From Lobosporangium transversale (lineage: Eukaryota; Mortierellomycota; Mortierellomycetes; Mortierellales; Mortierellaceae): DNA of 64,000 nt. Shown here piece by piece: positions 45,951 to 58,541 of this stretch; positions within the stretch are counted from its first letter, which is position 1; every line of letters starts with the position of its first letter. The notes beneath the pieces were generated by a model. It did no database searches, was not told the DNA's origin, and saw only the letters and a list, made by a program, of their open reading frames with translations. Location: contig NW_019028993.1 in assembly GCF_002105155.1 (NCBI RefSeq), positions 434,001 to 498,000 on the forward strand, read 5' to 3'. A program made the translations under genes and the position numbers.

Positions 45951-48369
45951 ATGAAAACCAGACATCAGAAAAAAAGACAAGCTCACAGCGATGATGACAA
46001 GGAAGAAGAATACGTTTCAGAATCAGACCAAGAGGAATTAGAGAAGGAGGAGGACGATACTCATGCTGATGGCCTTACAGAATAGTAATTTCACTTGAAT
46101 TATTTAACCTTTTGTACATTTTGGTGGCGTTGCATGCCAAAAGACATGCTTTTCCAATAGCCTGACATATTTCCATTGGATTCCTATACACATTTGTTTC
46201 CCCCTCTTTCTTTCTTTCTCTTATCCTGCTTCACTTTTTCCTGATCTATTCCTTTATGCATTAATATGATTTTGATACGATTACAACAAGCGAGCGCATG
46301 CGCTTGGAGAATATCAGGAAGAACAGGGAAGCGATGCGCTTGCTCGAGTTACCAGAAGCCGTATCTGCTGTTCAGTTATCATCACATCGTCTAGATCGGA
46401 ATAAGCGTTCTGCCCCCACTCCAGGCGTCAAGCGCGAAAAACGAATCAAGAGCACTGAAGTTCCTTTACCTAGACGAACTTCCAATCGCCTAGCAAAAAT
46501 CGAGGTAACGTTAATTTTCCCATAAAAAAACTATTTCTCTTGCTTTTTGATCATCCTATATCAAACTGGTGGCATTGTTTTTTATTTGTTTCTTTTTTTT
46601 GTCCAATAAAATAAAAAATAAAATAATAATAATAATAATAATAATAATATTTTTGGTTTATGTAGCCAAATAGTCCTGTTGCTGAGCGCAAGCTGGAGGA
46701 ATACAAAGAAACTGTCACTACAATAAATCAGTACCAAAAAGCTCGTCGTGCTGGAATTCTCTCACTGGAGGATGTCACGAGTGGATATGGCGATGACTCC
46801 AAATTTGCAAAACTGATGGCGGAAATAGCAACCTATGTCCCCGAAAAGGCTAGGGTCAAGGACATTGAGGATGAAAGCGATGGCGAGCTTAATATTAATG
46901 ATAATGACGATAATATTACAGCAGTCAAAAGAGAACAGGAAGAAGACAAAGTAGTCAAGAAAGAAGAAGAGGACAAATTGACCAAGAAAGAGGAAGGCGA
47001 AGACAAATTGATCAAAAAGGAGGAAGATGGGAATGAGAAAAAGGAAGGGATCAGAAAGTATTTTAGACCCGCTAGACGTGCTGCCGCTTCTGCAGTCGCT
47101 ACAGCTTCAACTGTTCCCTCTCCCTCCACTTCTGCTTCAAAAACCGCATCGTCCGATGCTGGTAAAGTTAGTCACCCAACAAAGACATCATCCTCCAAAT
47201 CCGGGAAGGGGCTATCATTGCGAAAACAGGTGCAAGCCCTCAAGATTCGAGGACCTTGGCCAACTGTCAAGGTCTGCCAAGGCCGTATCTACTGTATGGC
47301 CATCCATGAAAACAAGGACAAGGTCTTGGTGTGTGGGGGTGATATTGACGGCAACCTTGGGTTCTGGGACCTCGATGAATCTCTAGCAGATGATTATGAG
47401 CCAGAGTTAGACGAAGAGCCTAATATTTATTCATACAAAGCCCACACTCGAACACTCTCCAGCATGCAATATTCCCCTACAGACCCTACAAAGCTCTTCA
47501 CAACATCTTATGATGGCTCAGTGCGTTACCTGGATTTGGTAAAGCAAAAGTTCATGGAGTCATATGTGGTCTCGCCTGATGTGTCAGATCACCTTGGATC
47601 CATTTCGATCGACTCGACAGGTCAGCAACTCTGGCTCGCAGACAATGATGGAGCTGTTACACTCAAGGACATTCGTACTCCGAAGGACGAGATGGTTTAT
47701 CGCAAGATCCTGCATGAGAAAAAAGTTGGATGTGTAAACGTGAATCCAAAGTACGGACACTTGATCGTCACCTCTTCCCTAGACAGGACGATGAAGATCT
47801 GGGATGTCAGAACATTTGGGCAATATAATAAGGAAGACGATGTCATCCCAGAGTTGGACGGGTTTCCGCATAGACTGAGTGTCACAAGCGCCATGTGGAG
47901 CCCAGATGGTAAGGTTTTACGTATTGATTTTTTCTTTATAACAATAGAAATTAACTGGAAAGCAAGGCTAAATGATCGATTAATTATTTCCTTGTTGTTT
48001 AACATTGAAATAACAGGCGCTAGCATTGCAAGCACATCATATGATGACAAAGTGCGCATTTTTAACAATTTTGACCCTGCATTGCCGGATTTGAAAAAGA
48101 TTCCAGAACCCGTCCGAATCCATCACAACAACCAGAGTGGCCGTTGGGTCACTATGTTGCGCGCAGTCTGGGCCCACCAGTTCAATTGGTTTTCGATCGG
48201 AAATATGAACAAGTCTGTAGATATCTATTCAAGAGGCACAGGCGACCTCATGGCGAATCTCAAGGATGCTCATGTTCTGACAACCGTTCCTGCAGTCAAT
48301 GCCTGGCATCCAAATCGTGTTTTATTAGCCAGTGGCATGGCAAACGGAAAGATGGTTATTTGGCGATGA
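45951..48369 (+). CDS. CMR1: WD40 protein Cmr1 (WDR76 family)
   Basis: Exons 45951-46084, 46291-46504, 46666-47908 and 48017-48369 join to 647 residues. The N-terminus is acidic and Lys-rich. The motif YERMRLENIRKNREAM, split by intron 1, is the family signature. A Lys/Glu repeat region (about 200-250) precedes the WD40 propeller, whose repeats include CGGDIDGNLGFWDLDE, TTSYDGSVRYLDL, TSSLDRTMKIWDVR and SGMANGKMVIW. Cmr1/WDR76 binds DNA and chromatin, accumulates in intranuclear quality-control foci after replication stress, and is linked to histone metabolism. Reading through 47909-48016 stays open by chance, but the repeat spacing and the GT..AG pair show an intron. The start codon is immediately preceded by 20 A. 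Intron 46505-46665 carries a TAA repeat. Confidence 0.93.
46621..46649 (+). repeat. TAA microsatellite in CMR1 intron
   Basis: About nine AAT/TAA units lie near the acceptor of the second CMR1 intron. Confidence 0.85.
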
Positions 48370-48496
48370 TTCCAAATCCCTGTTATAGTAATAAAGGGAA
48401 ATGTTTTTGGAGAATTCATTGTTGATTTAAATGAGATAGTAAATAAAGCTACAACCAAAACTATTTTTTCCTCCTTTTGTCTATCCTCTTGTAAGA

Positions 48497-48951
48497 CTAC
48501 AACATAGAAAAGAATATACTAGCCAAGATCAAGATAATAGAAGAGGTTTGGACGCCCTTGATGGATCTACCTGCAGCTGCGTTTCCAGCATTGTTGCCAC
48601 CACTGCCGCCACCACCGCCGTTGTTTCCATCGCCATTCGAGGAAGAACCCGACAATTTTGCAAAGCCAATTCGACCTCCAGTGGCAGCATTTGTATTAAA
48701 GTCAAAGACTGAATAAACATTGGTCAAGAAGGCGTCTCCAATCAACCACTCATCAATTGTGGCCGTTTCACCGGTGGGGAACATGGCCGCACTTGTACAG
48801 TAGTAACCCTGGCTGGTCCTTTGACGGGTTGATTGCATCGCCAAGCTTGTGTATGGGATCTCTGCCTTGAAATTTCCAAACGTAATGGTGATTGGAGCAT
48901 CACCCGAGCAAGGCAAAACCCATAAGCCTCCTTCCTGTGGCTATACCAGTT

Positions 48952-48982
<31 letters not shown>

Positions 48983-49269
48983 ATGTCAGAGTGAAAGATG
49001 TAATATATAACACACATACTTTGGGCAAAAAGTAGAAGATAAAGTAGACTTACAAGGCTGATAGCGCCAGGAATAGCGCTGTTAATGGCATCCGCTGTCG
49101 TCTTTGGCATAAGCATAGCGGTCGTTCCAGTGTCAATAGCTGCAATGGCTCCATTCGTTGGGATATCCTTGCCGTTCACAGTCATTCCGTTTACGGGGAT
49201 CTATGCACATCCATATTAATGAAAATGAAATGGTTACTCCAGACTGAACAAGTTTTTTTTTTTTTTTTA

Positions 49270-49301
<32 letters not shown>

Positions 49302-50966
49302 TGTCTCTTACACTCCATGGTCTCATGGCAACACAGTCGACATAAGTGATTTCACCCGTGTAACGAGCAGGATTAACGCCTCCGAATGTGATCTCTCCTC
49401 CAGGAGATGTAGCCCTGCTCGATCCGGACGATTTCTGCAACCAGACGCCGATCATGTTCTCTGTCAATGCTGTCGTGTTCTTGAGCACATTCAAAATTGG
49501 GATGTCACTGCCGCTGGCATAGTACCACAGACCCATGATTCCATCTACGCTTCCAGGCAAACGTGCCTGGTTAGTCGTTACCACGCCTGCGATCCCTTGG
49601 AATTGCAATGAGCCGATCTTGTAAATATCCTAAGATTGATGGTGTTGATGATGATAAATGATGAGTTATAGAACATCGTTTTAGGTCGTCTGCCTTTGTT
49701 GATTTCTATAAAGGGCTTCAAAAAAAAAAAAAAAAAAAAAAAGACTTACAGCAACATAGTTGCCTCGTACACCTTGCCCGCTGACATACGAGACATTAAA
49801 TGGTGTTGTTGAAGCCCTGCATGTTCTATTCGTATTACGCATCATAATCATCAAGTCAATAAAAATAGTTAATCTCTTTGTCATTCAGACACAAAGCCTT
49901 TTTTTTTTTTTTTTTTTTTTTTCGCTTGTTTCATGGATAATAACGTACGAGGACGATGCACAATCAAACTTGTTTGTTCTGAGACATCCGCCTATCACAC
50001 ATGACTTGGCGGAGACCCAGGTGATAGGACTTCCCGTGTCAATAATCAGATTAAACTCTTGTGCTGGAGTACCAAGCCCAAGTGGAACCGCTGTCGATTA
50101 AGAAAATTAAAAATTAGACATGCAGATAGAGAAAACTTGAAAAGAGAAAAAAATAATACCAAAGAGACATGTAGCTGTCTTACTTACTATAGATGACATC
50201 ATTTTGAATGTTAGTCAAAGGTACCTTTGTGGAGGAAGCAGCACGCTTCTGGAGATATCGTTTTGTCAATGATTCTGCATTGAGATTCTCTGGATTCCTC
50301 TGAGATCGCACAGGTAAACTAAGTAAAAAAAAAAAAAATAGTGCAAACATTAGAAATTAGGCGAAGTATCTCTTTTTTTTGGTTTCCGTGCCTTGCATCC
50401 TCTCTCGCCTTCTCTTTGATATGGCAATGATCTCCTCGTTGCAATTGCTGCTAATCTGTTTAAGGACGTTGACGTTGTCTCTCTTTTAATTTATCTTTTG
50501 TTAATGTCAACGCAGTACAGGATGTATTAATTTAATGGTCTCGGGATAACCGCTTTCCAAAAATAGGAGAGCTTGTGCTAAAAAAAAAATTCTCTTTCAT
50601 CATCGCTAATTCCAATGTCTTTTTTTTTTTTTTTTTTTTGTGAATGGAGGAACTGAAGTCCTTTTCTTTTGCACAATAAAAACGATGTAGATAATCACAA
50701 ACGTTTGTAATGTATGCTGTGCATGTTTGTTTATGTATTTATTTCAACCGCCTTGTGAACCGAGCAAAGGAGAAGGAAGTCAAAGGGCAATGGCAGGCAG
50801 GGCATTGTTGAATAATCCCTCTTCCTTCTTCCAATTGAATTTTCTGTGCTGATTGAGCCTCAAGTCCAATAAATAAAAAGATATAGGGCTATATTTACGT
50901 GATAACTGAGGCAGATACAGCAGAGGAGATTGCCAGTATCAACGCTGTAGAAAGTAAGATCTTCAT
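48497..50966 (-). CDS. GPI-anchored pepsin-like aspartic protease (yapsin-like), copy 1
   Basis: Seven exons on the minus strand: 50966-50899, 50318-50188, 50090-49949, 49825-49750, 49629-49312, 49200-49054 and 48934-48497, giving 439 residues. A signal peptide (MKILLSTALILAISSAVSA) is followed by a propeptide with a TKRYLQKRA dibasic stretch. The catalytic aspartates are D84 (IIDTGS) and D268 (AIDTGT). The C-terminus has a Gly/Asn-rich linker and a hydrophobic tail (IILILASIFFSML) of GPI-signal type. It should be a secreted, wall- or membrane-anchored A1 peptidase. Its tandem neighbour has the same exon boundaries and phases. The 580-nt first intron (50319-50898) is the longest in the gene. 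CMR1 converges on it, with 127 bases between stops. Confidence 0.93.
49271..49294 (+). repeat. GA dinucleotide repeat in protease intron
   Basis: Twelve GA units (CT on the gene strand) lie close to the donor of the fifth intron of protease copy 1. Confidence 0.9.
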
Positions 50967-51143
50967 TAGGCGAGATAGAACAAAGATGTAACAACAATGT
51001 GGACTAAGGAGAGAAAGAAAGGAGAAGGGGGAGGTTGTAGGATTTGTAGAAATAATGAATTAGGACAAATATGCAGAAGAGGAAAACAAAAGGAAGAGGA
51101 AGATGGCAGAAAGATGATCCACCGTTACGAAAGGATGATCCGT

Positions 51144-51178
<35 letters not shown>

Positions 51179-51709
51179 CGCTATGTCTGATGTATTTTCT
51201 GTTGTCGCAAAGTAAGAAAGAGAGCAATAGCTAATGCGTGAAGACAGTAAGAAGAAGCGCATGGGTATGGGCATGGACATGAGAGCATGGAAAAAAAATC
51301 AATTAACTCCATAGTTGGGCATGTATCAGTTGCTGTTGTGTAATGTGTTTTAATCCACAGTTCATAATAAAGTTCATTTCAAAGCCCAAAATTGTGTCAT
51401 CATCATCCGACGTATTTTTTCGCTCTTCCCCATGTTAACATGTTAAACCACTTGTCTGCCGCCACCATTTCCTATCCTTGGTAAAAAAAAAAAAAAAAAA
51501 AAGTCTGTCATCAGATATTCAAATAGCAGTCGATAAATATTACTTTGTTGCAAGGCATCAATCGTGTAGCCTGTATTTAGCATGTAAGGACATCTTTTCA
51601 TAATTGGTGTATTGGCGAACTACACTTGGTCTTTTTATACATCTTTTATTTTAATAAGTCTTTAACGTAGACATCTCATTGATGAAGTGATACCCTTAAA
51701 TTAAAAAAA
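50967..51709. other. Intergenic region between the proteases
   Basis: 743 bases with A-runs near 51147-51176 and 51483-51501 and several A/G-rich stretches near 50985-51120 that are probably the leader of copy 1. No exon is seen. Confidence 0.6.
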
Positions 51710-52896
51710 TTAAAGCATGGCAAATATTGCGCTGATCAAGATGAGAGCGGATGCTTGGACGGACAAAATGGGAACTCTGTTTCCTGCGGAGCTACCTTTT
51801 CCATCTTTTCCGTCTTTTCCATCTTTTCCTGAACCAGTATCTCCACCAGCACCATTACCATCTCCACCTCTGCCAGAACCATCAGATCCTCCTCCTCCTC
51901 CAGTCCCTCCAGAGACCAATTGTGCAAATCCAATTCTACCTCCACTGGCTGCATTATTCTGGAAATCATAGACTGAATACACGTTGTTTAGGAAAACATC
52001 TCCGATGATCCATTCCTCAATCACCGCAGTGGTGCCCGTTGGGAACATGGCAGCACTCAAACAATACTCTCCTTGAGAGGTCATTTGGCGAGTACTTTGC
52101 ATCGCTAGACTGGAGTAAGGAATATCGGCAGTGAAGCTTCCGAACGTTAAGGTGACGGGTGTGTTGCCAGAACAAGGGATTACCCAGATATTACCTTGAT
52201 TAATCTAGCATTTGGATAATAGAGCATATGTTCATAGATGAATGGTCTATATTAGAAAGATAAAACCAAAGGGCTATTTAAATCATAATAATGACATTTA
52301 TGTCGTTTGGAAACTTACCAGCTGTTCTGCACCAGGAATGTTTGCATGGATGGCATCAGACGCAGACTTGGGTATAAGCATCGCTGTCGAGCCTGTGTCA
52401 ATAGCAGCCATTACACCTGGTACGGGGATACTCTGTCCTTTTACAGACAATCCTGACAATGGGATCTATAGATATATCATTATCATTATTATAAAAAAAA
52501 GTGTGTTAAATTTGTAAATATAATAAAATACAAGGCCAATCTTTTTTTTTTTTTTTTTTTAACAACTTACAGTCCATGGTCGACCGGGAATGCAGTCAAC
52601 ATAAGAGATCGATCCTGTGAATCGCTTGGAATCGACACCTCCAAATGTGATCTCTCCTCCAGGTGCTGTGACAGATCCAGAAGGCGCCTTTTGCAACCAG
52701 ATCCCAATAACATTTTCTGTCAGTACAGTATCGTTCTTTAGCACGTTCAAGATTGGGATATTGCTTCCTGCTCCATAGTACCATAGCCCCATGATACCAT
52801 CGACCGTTGGGGGCATGCGAGCTTCATGAATAGTCGCAATGGCAGCAATGGCTCGAAACTTTAATGAACCGATACCATAGTTTTCCTTTTTGAAAC

Positions 52897-52927
<31 letters not shown>

Positions 52928-53151
52928 TCAACGATCACTTCAGGTTTTAAACCAAGTGCATGTAAATGAGGTACTTACTGCAACATACAGCCCTGAGACA
53001 TTGTCTCCATCGACATATTCCGCCTTGAACCTTGTGTTTGAGGCAAGGCAGGTCCTTTTGACGAGAAAGAAAATTCAAAAGTATAATGGTGGCGATGATT
53101 AATTTTCTGCTGCATTCAAAGAGTTACAGAGTGTATAAAATCTACAACAAC

Positions 53152-53185
<34 letters not shown>

Positions 53186-54026
53186 AGAGACTTACGAAGA
53201 TGCAGAACAGCTATATCGCTTGGACTTCAAGCAGGCCGCACTAATACATTCGACAGAAGATACCCATGTGTAAGGGCTGCCTGTGTCAATGAGGACATTA
53301 AAGTCTTGTGGTGGTGTACCGAGTTGGAGTGGGACAGCTGTATGAGATGGATTTGATATAATAAGATTAAATCAACTAATATGATACAAGAGAGGAAAGC
53401 ATCAAGTGAAGGAGAGAGTGAGAAGATACGTACTGTACACAATGTCTTGACGAATGCTAGTCAATGGTGCTGTTGTGAATGAAGGGGCAGCTCGCCTTTC
53501 GAGTCTCTCAAGGTATCGCTTGGTTAAGGATTCAGCGTTGAGATGCTCCTGATTTCTGTATGACTTGATAGGTAGTCTGTTGGATAGAAATAAAAAAAAA
53601 ATTGCAGCTACTGGTTAGGGAGAGTGAGAGATTTTTTCTCCATGTAAACAAACATTAAGGTCTAGACCAATAAATAAATCTATTATGTCCAGAGCCGAAA
53701 GTCGAACCAACTTTCCCCCTTCCTTCAGTGCCATCACATCTGTCGACAATGACAATGAACTTTAATGGAAACACAATCCAATGGAATGAGTAGACCGAAA
53801 AGAGAGGAAACTCATTCAATACTCCGCAGAAAAATTTCAATATCTCGTTGAAACTGCAACGTTTGCAATAGTTATTTGAATCTTGTAAAAAAAAGGAGGC
53901 ATGATAAAAAAAAAAAAAATAAAATAAAAAAAAATGATACGACGATGGTATTTACGTGATGACCGAGGCAGACACCGTTGCAGAAGAGAGCGCCAACACA
54001 AGCGCTGCTGAAAGTGAGATCTTCAT
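51710..54026 (-). CDS. GPI-anchored pepsin-like aspartic protease (yapsin-like), copy 2
   Basis: Seven exons on the minus strand: 54026-53956, 53576-53434, 53337-53196, 53054-52979, 52885-52571, 52465-52319 and 52204-51710, giving 462 residues. The signal peptide is MKISLSAALVLALSSATVSA. The propeptide has TKRYLERLERRA. The catalytic aspartates are D89 (LIDTGS) and D272 (AIDTGS). The linker before the GPI-type hydrophobic tail is Gly-rich with three GKD repeats, unlike the Asn/Gly linker of copy 1. All six introns fall at the same positions and phases as in copy 1; exons 4 and 6 have identical lengths (76 and 147 nt). This is a tandem duplication older than the intron sequences, which no longer align. 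An upstream in-frame ATG region was rejected because the signal peptide starts at 54026. Confidence 0.93.
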
Positions 54027-56642
54027 TCCTAATTCCTTGTGGATAGTGAGAAATGGAGGGATGTGCAATTGTGTATTGGAGCTGCGAAAAGAAAGAGGAA
54101 ATAGGACCTGAGTGCTCTGCGGTGTATTGGAGGGAGGTGCAGAAGAGAAAAGAGAGAAGGAAAGAGAGAAGAGAAAAAATAAGGCAAGAATGTTACAATC
54201 CAGTGAAGGAATGCACGGTGGCAAAGCATGAAAGACTCTTATAAATCCTAAAACTTTTAGTGCGGCGTTTTGTCGTAAAAGACACCAACAAACATGTATT
54301 CGACTTCTAGACAATTTACTTTTGAACACAAGTAAAGAGATCTTAAAGTGGAGGGCTCTATCGCTCTTTTTTATGGTCGACTCGACAATGTGAGCATGAA
54401 CATGGAGAACCAGATGCACAGCCCAAAGGTTAAGTGCAGATAATACGATCTGTGCACATGAATTTTAATTACTTTCTTCATGATTAACTTTAGCGTGTCC
54501 GTTGCGCAACTCAACGGCGGACCAATGCAATTCAGATTTGGTGGCGAGGAGGCTTTTTAATCTTTTTTTTTTTTTTTCCAATTGAAGCCTCATCTAGCTC
54601 CCCAACAAACCAAGTCAGGAAAAGGTAGAGGAGAACACATCACTCTCTTCACTATAATAGCTCGGACTGAAATCCCAATAACTATGCGACTCTAGACAAC
54701 GATTGCACGCAGAGGTAGGTCAGTGACAAAGAAGACTGTTGAATTGAACAGATAATATCGAGATTGTTAGAGCTGGCGCAGTCAGCGTTCGTGCTCCAAG
54801 CGAAAGATAGAAAAATATGCCAACGTAGTTATATTTCTTTTTTTTATTTTTCATAAAAATTCCGATTCGAAGCGACGTTTCAATTAACCATGAGCGGTAA
54901 ACCAGTATCAATGACGGGTACGGTTCCTAGATTCGAGGATATTTTCCCTTATAGACAATTCTGCCACTAAAATCTATATCAAAGAAATGTACAACCACGA
55001 TACAACAATAATCGAAAAAAAATAAAAATAAAAAAAAAATAAAAAAAAAAATAAAAAAAAATAAAGCTTGCCATGTCTTCGAGTAAATACAATCTATTTA
55101 GGCTGCAGGCTTCAAGCTTTTTTGAGCATGAATGCTTCCAAAGGCAAGCTCACTTGTGGTCGGCATCCGATGTTCTAGCTCTGGTATTACTATGTCCTGA
55201 GTGCTTGTTATAGCTGGATAAAGATGACGAAGAGAAGCAACGTAAAGATAAAAGGAAGGATGTGGCCAAAATAATCCAACCTCTAATGTTGAATGTTTTT
55301 TTTTACTTCGCCAGAAGTCTTCACTACTTTTATCTTCATTCGCAACATGTGTCTGTGAGAGCCCTTCCGCTTTTCCTGTGAGCAACAATCGTCTTTGATT
55401 TCTTTGTCTTTTATCCCTTTCCGTCTTTTGAGTGAATTACATCTGCTGTCAATCCCGCTGCCAGCGCTGGTGACAGATCTCCACTAATGATCATAAATTG
55501 AACAGCATCCGGAGCAGTAGTGCTGCTTTGTCAATGCACACTGGGCCCTTTGCCCTGACCCCTCCCCTTTTTCCCTCTGTATCTACCCTTACTCTTTTAT
55601 GTCTATTCCTAACGCTTCTGCGGTGACTCCTACTTCGGCTTCGGACCGCAGCTCAGATTGTCCCAGCCTCCAACGAGCTTAATAACTAGTGTGTCAACTC
55701 TTTCCTCCTTGACGGGGTACCCGTGCAGTCGCTTTGGGCAGGTTCACGCTATTCAAAGTTTAAGACCGAGCTCCTTCTCATTTGATATTTGCAAGCGATT
55801 GCATGAACTGAGTGCGCTTGGCTTACGGTCAGTCCATGTAAAAGTGAGCACATGAACCTATCCGAGTAACTAAGGCAAATCTGTCGTCATTCCCAGCATC
55901 ATCACGGCATTTTAGCGTAGGAAATAAAAAAACCTACTATCAACAGTGACACCGCAAGACCAGAAAGGATCAAATCGGGTATGAAGATGTTGGTATAAAC
56001 GGAAGGCCCCAATAATACTTCACCTGGTCAGCACCCTTGTTTTATTTCTGCAAGTGAGGGCAATCTTCTCTACTACCAAGACCTCTCTCTAACAGAAGTT
56101 CGTCATTGTTTTTTCAGTTCAGGAAATTAGGCCGCGACACAACGCTTCACAAATGAGATGGCCACATGGTGGCACCCAGGCTTTACTAGAGCCGCATTAA
56201 ACTTTTACAGGAAATAGGCCTTGATGATATGTTTCCTAATGGATGGTGTTGAACTCAATGATCGGAAAGGCCGCTTTAGACTTTGAGACAATCCAGGTGA
56301 GGACGCGCAATTACACCGTCTCCACGTGGTGCGTCATAGGCTGTCTGTTTATCTGCAGACAGGCGAGGAGTCTGGCCCTCTTTTAAATGTTTTTATCTCT
56401 TACACTCTTACTCTGAGAAGTCATTTTTGGTGAGCTTTGGAGCTTTAGAAATAAAACAATAGTGAATAATGCTTGGCGGAAGAGCAAGTAAGGATAGCCC
56501 CGCAACCACTTACACGTGAGCAGAGGTAGCGAAGTATATGTTTTCTCAAGCCAAAAATCAAGGGTTTTTTTTAATATATAATTAATTTAAAATTATTAGT
56601 CCTACACATTGTCTGAAGCAAGGACAGTTTTCGACATTTTCC
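54027..56642. other. Gene-free region between protease 2 and second CsbD-like gene
   Basis: 2.6 kb without a supported gene. The part next to 54027 is the protease 2 leader and promoter. An A/T-only stretch lies near 55014-55063. The segment 56120-56360 looks richer in GC than its surroundings but has no open frame of interest. It also contains the 3' region of the minus-strand CsbD-like gene. Confidence 0.5.
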
Positions 56643-56939
56643 TTAGACTTTGCGCTCGAGATCACCCTGGAGCTCGTTGGCATGGCCACGCGTCTGGGGA
56701 TCATGGTCGCCCGTTATGGAGCCGACAGTCTGTTGGACACGACCTTGAACCTTGTGGCCAGCGCCCTCGGCGTGAGTCTTGGAATATCCATCAGCTTGAG
56801 CGGCATCAGCTTGAGCCTTCTGGGAAGCTCCAGAAGAAGCAAGGTCAGGATTTCCAATGGCTTCACCAGTAGCTTTCTTGATATCCCCAATGCCTGAGTA
56901 GAGGCCATGCGAGACGCGGTCAGTGATATTGTTGGACAT
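56643..56939 (-). CDS. CsbD-like stress protein (paralog 2)
   Basis: Single exon of 98 residues on the minus strand. It aligns over its full length with the protein at 22083-22376: MSNxxxDRxS, IGNPDLASSGASQKAQADAAQAD, KTHAEG, KVQGRVQQTVGSITGD and GHANELQGDLERKV. Differences are mainly in the first 30 residues, where this copy has GLYSGIGDIKKATGEA. Both genes are intronless, with a TATA box about 110 bases upstream and a CAA-rich leader, so promoter architecture was probably duplicated with the gene or converged for high expression. The pair lies 34 kb apart in opposite orientation. A role in general stress tolerance or in recognition of distorted DNA is assigned only by family. Confidence 0.87.
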   Translation of the reverse strand: MSNNITDRVSHGLYSGIGDIKKATGEAIGNPDLASSGASQKAQADAAQADGYSKTHAEGAGHKVQGRVQQTVGSITGDHDPQTRGHANELQGDLERKV

Positions 56940-57048
56940 TTTGAGAAGTTTTGTTTAATAGAAGAGGCTTTTTTTTATTTGTGAGTGTTGAGTAGTTTGT
57001 TGTTGTTGGGAGTTGATGAAAGGAAGATGAGGGTTGTTGTAGAGTGCC

Positions 57049-57056
57049 TTTTATAC
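57049..57056 (-). promoter_or_regulatory. TATA box, second CsbD-like gene
   Basis: TATAAAAG on the minus strand lies about 110 bases upstream of the ATG at 56939. Confidence 0.6.
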
Positions 57057-57080
57057 TCCTTTTTTTATTGTTGCTAGAAC

Positions 57081-57092
57081 ACTCGGCCGAGT
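57081..57092. promoter_or_regulatory. 12-bp palindrome ACTCGGCCGAGT
   Basis: A perfect GC-centred palindrome in an otherwise AT-rich promoter, close upstream of the TATA box. The inverted CGG/CCG core resembles sites of fungal Zn2Cys6 regulators, which is an inference only. Confidence 0.45.
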
Positions 57093-57251
57093 AACAATTG
57101 TTTTGTATTAGGACAGTAAAGACCACAGTGCCTTCATTATGATCAGTTTTATTCCAATTTTCTGCAGTGCCTCGGATATTGGCAGGGATCAATGAGACTT
57201 CACAAACAATTAACGTGACATCATAAAAACAGAACCATCACGCCAAACATA

Positions 57252-57321
57252 CAGTGCCGGCCACAATAGACTAAATGTTTTTGCTGTATGCTCAAAACGA
57301 AGTGGATTGAGGCAAAGAACT
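57252..57321 (+). repeat. Left terminal inverted repeat of Tc1-like element
   Basis: It starts CAGTGCCGGCCACAAT and is the imperfect reverse complement of 58542-58609; the best-conserved part covers TTGCTGTATGCTCAAAACGA. Confidence 0.9.
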
Positions 57322-58541
57322 GAATGAACATAACAATATGGATAATAAACAGCATATCCAACTCTGGGTCCAATATCGTCATTCCTAGTGTCAATATGAT
57401 CAATAAATGGTAATCTAGTCACTTTGCCAATTATGTCGGTACCCTCTAAAAAGTTCTACATCTCTAGGTAATAGTGCTTATCTTTGGCTTCGTAAACCGC
57501 CTGGAGCCTTCTTAGCATGCTCTCAGTCAGTGTCCGGTAGAACTCTGGCGGAATTGAGTATCACTCCTTCTCAATGCGACTCCATAGCTCATTGCAGCTT
57601 TTGGTTGGTTCTGGATAGTTCCAAGTCTCCTCTTGAGCTATGTCCTCATGTACTCGACGAGATTTATATCAGATGATTGTGCTGGCCACATTAGAAACCT
57701 TTTAGGCTCTTCTGTTAGTCCACTGACCGCAAGTACGCCTGCATTGTCTTCGCAGCGTGCTTCCGATCGCTATCATGTTGAAAGACGAATCCGTCCTCTA
57801 CATGACTCGAGTCCCGAACAGACTGCATCAGATCCTTCCTCGGGATGCCGATGTACTTTTCTGCAGTCATGGTTCCCTCAATCCTGCAGATCCGGCCAGG
57901 TCCGTTCCATGACATGCAGTCCCATACCATGACCCTACGCCACCAAACTTCACTGCTCCTCGAACATTCCGCTCATTAATGGCTCTTTCTTGGTCATCCC
58001 AGACCCAATTCATCCTATCTGAGCAAATACGGTTGATTTTGGGCTCATCTGACCAAACGATAATCTTCCAGTCTTTTGAATCCATTCTTGATGTATAGAG
58101 TGAACTGGAGATACTTTCTCTTGTGTTGCTTCTTTAGGTAAGACTTCTTGACAACCCTTCTTGTCTTCATACTAACTCTCTTAGGGCATCTCCTGATGGC
58201 GGTGTTTGATGCAGGGCTTGGTAGTTACTTGTTGGCTTCCTTTTGAGCATCAACAGAAGATTTAAAAAGACCACGCTTGAGCCCTAGTTTAAGATGTAGA
58301 GCCATTTCGTCTCCAACCTTCCTTGGACGTCCCGCTGGCTTTCTCACGATATCTTCGATGGCATTTAGGCGGATGATCGCCACAGAAGCACGAGTCTTTA
58401 ACCAACCTTATCTGCTGGAAGGACCCTCCTTAAGGGGAGTAATAACTTCCTGATCTTAGATTAAACAGTTGGTGTCATACTTGCTTGAATGGGTGTTTGA
58501 GAAATAAATTAACGATAACGATAAAGAAAAGCGCAGAGAGT

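Larger units (their letters stand above)
56940..57249 (-). other. Promoter and leader of second CsbD-like gene
   Basis: On the minus strand it holds a CAACAACAA-type leader, a TATA box at 57056-57049, and a 12-bp palindrome at 57081-57092 some 25 bases further upstream. The Tc1-like element begins at 57252. Confidence 0.6.

Noticed and set aside
47909-48016. Continuous reading through the CMR1 propeller
   Set aside because: The stretch stays open but breaks a WD40 repeat; GT..AG ends and repeat spacing show an intron.
54027-54419. Upstream in-frame extension of protease copy 2
   Set aside because: The signal peptide starts at 54026, as in copy 1; the extension is Ser/Leu-rich leader translation.
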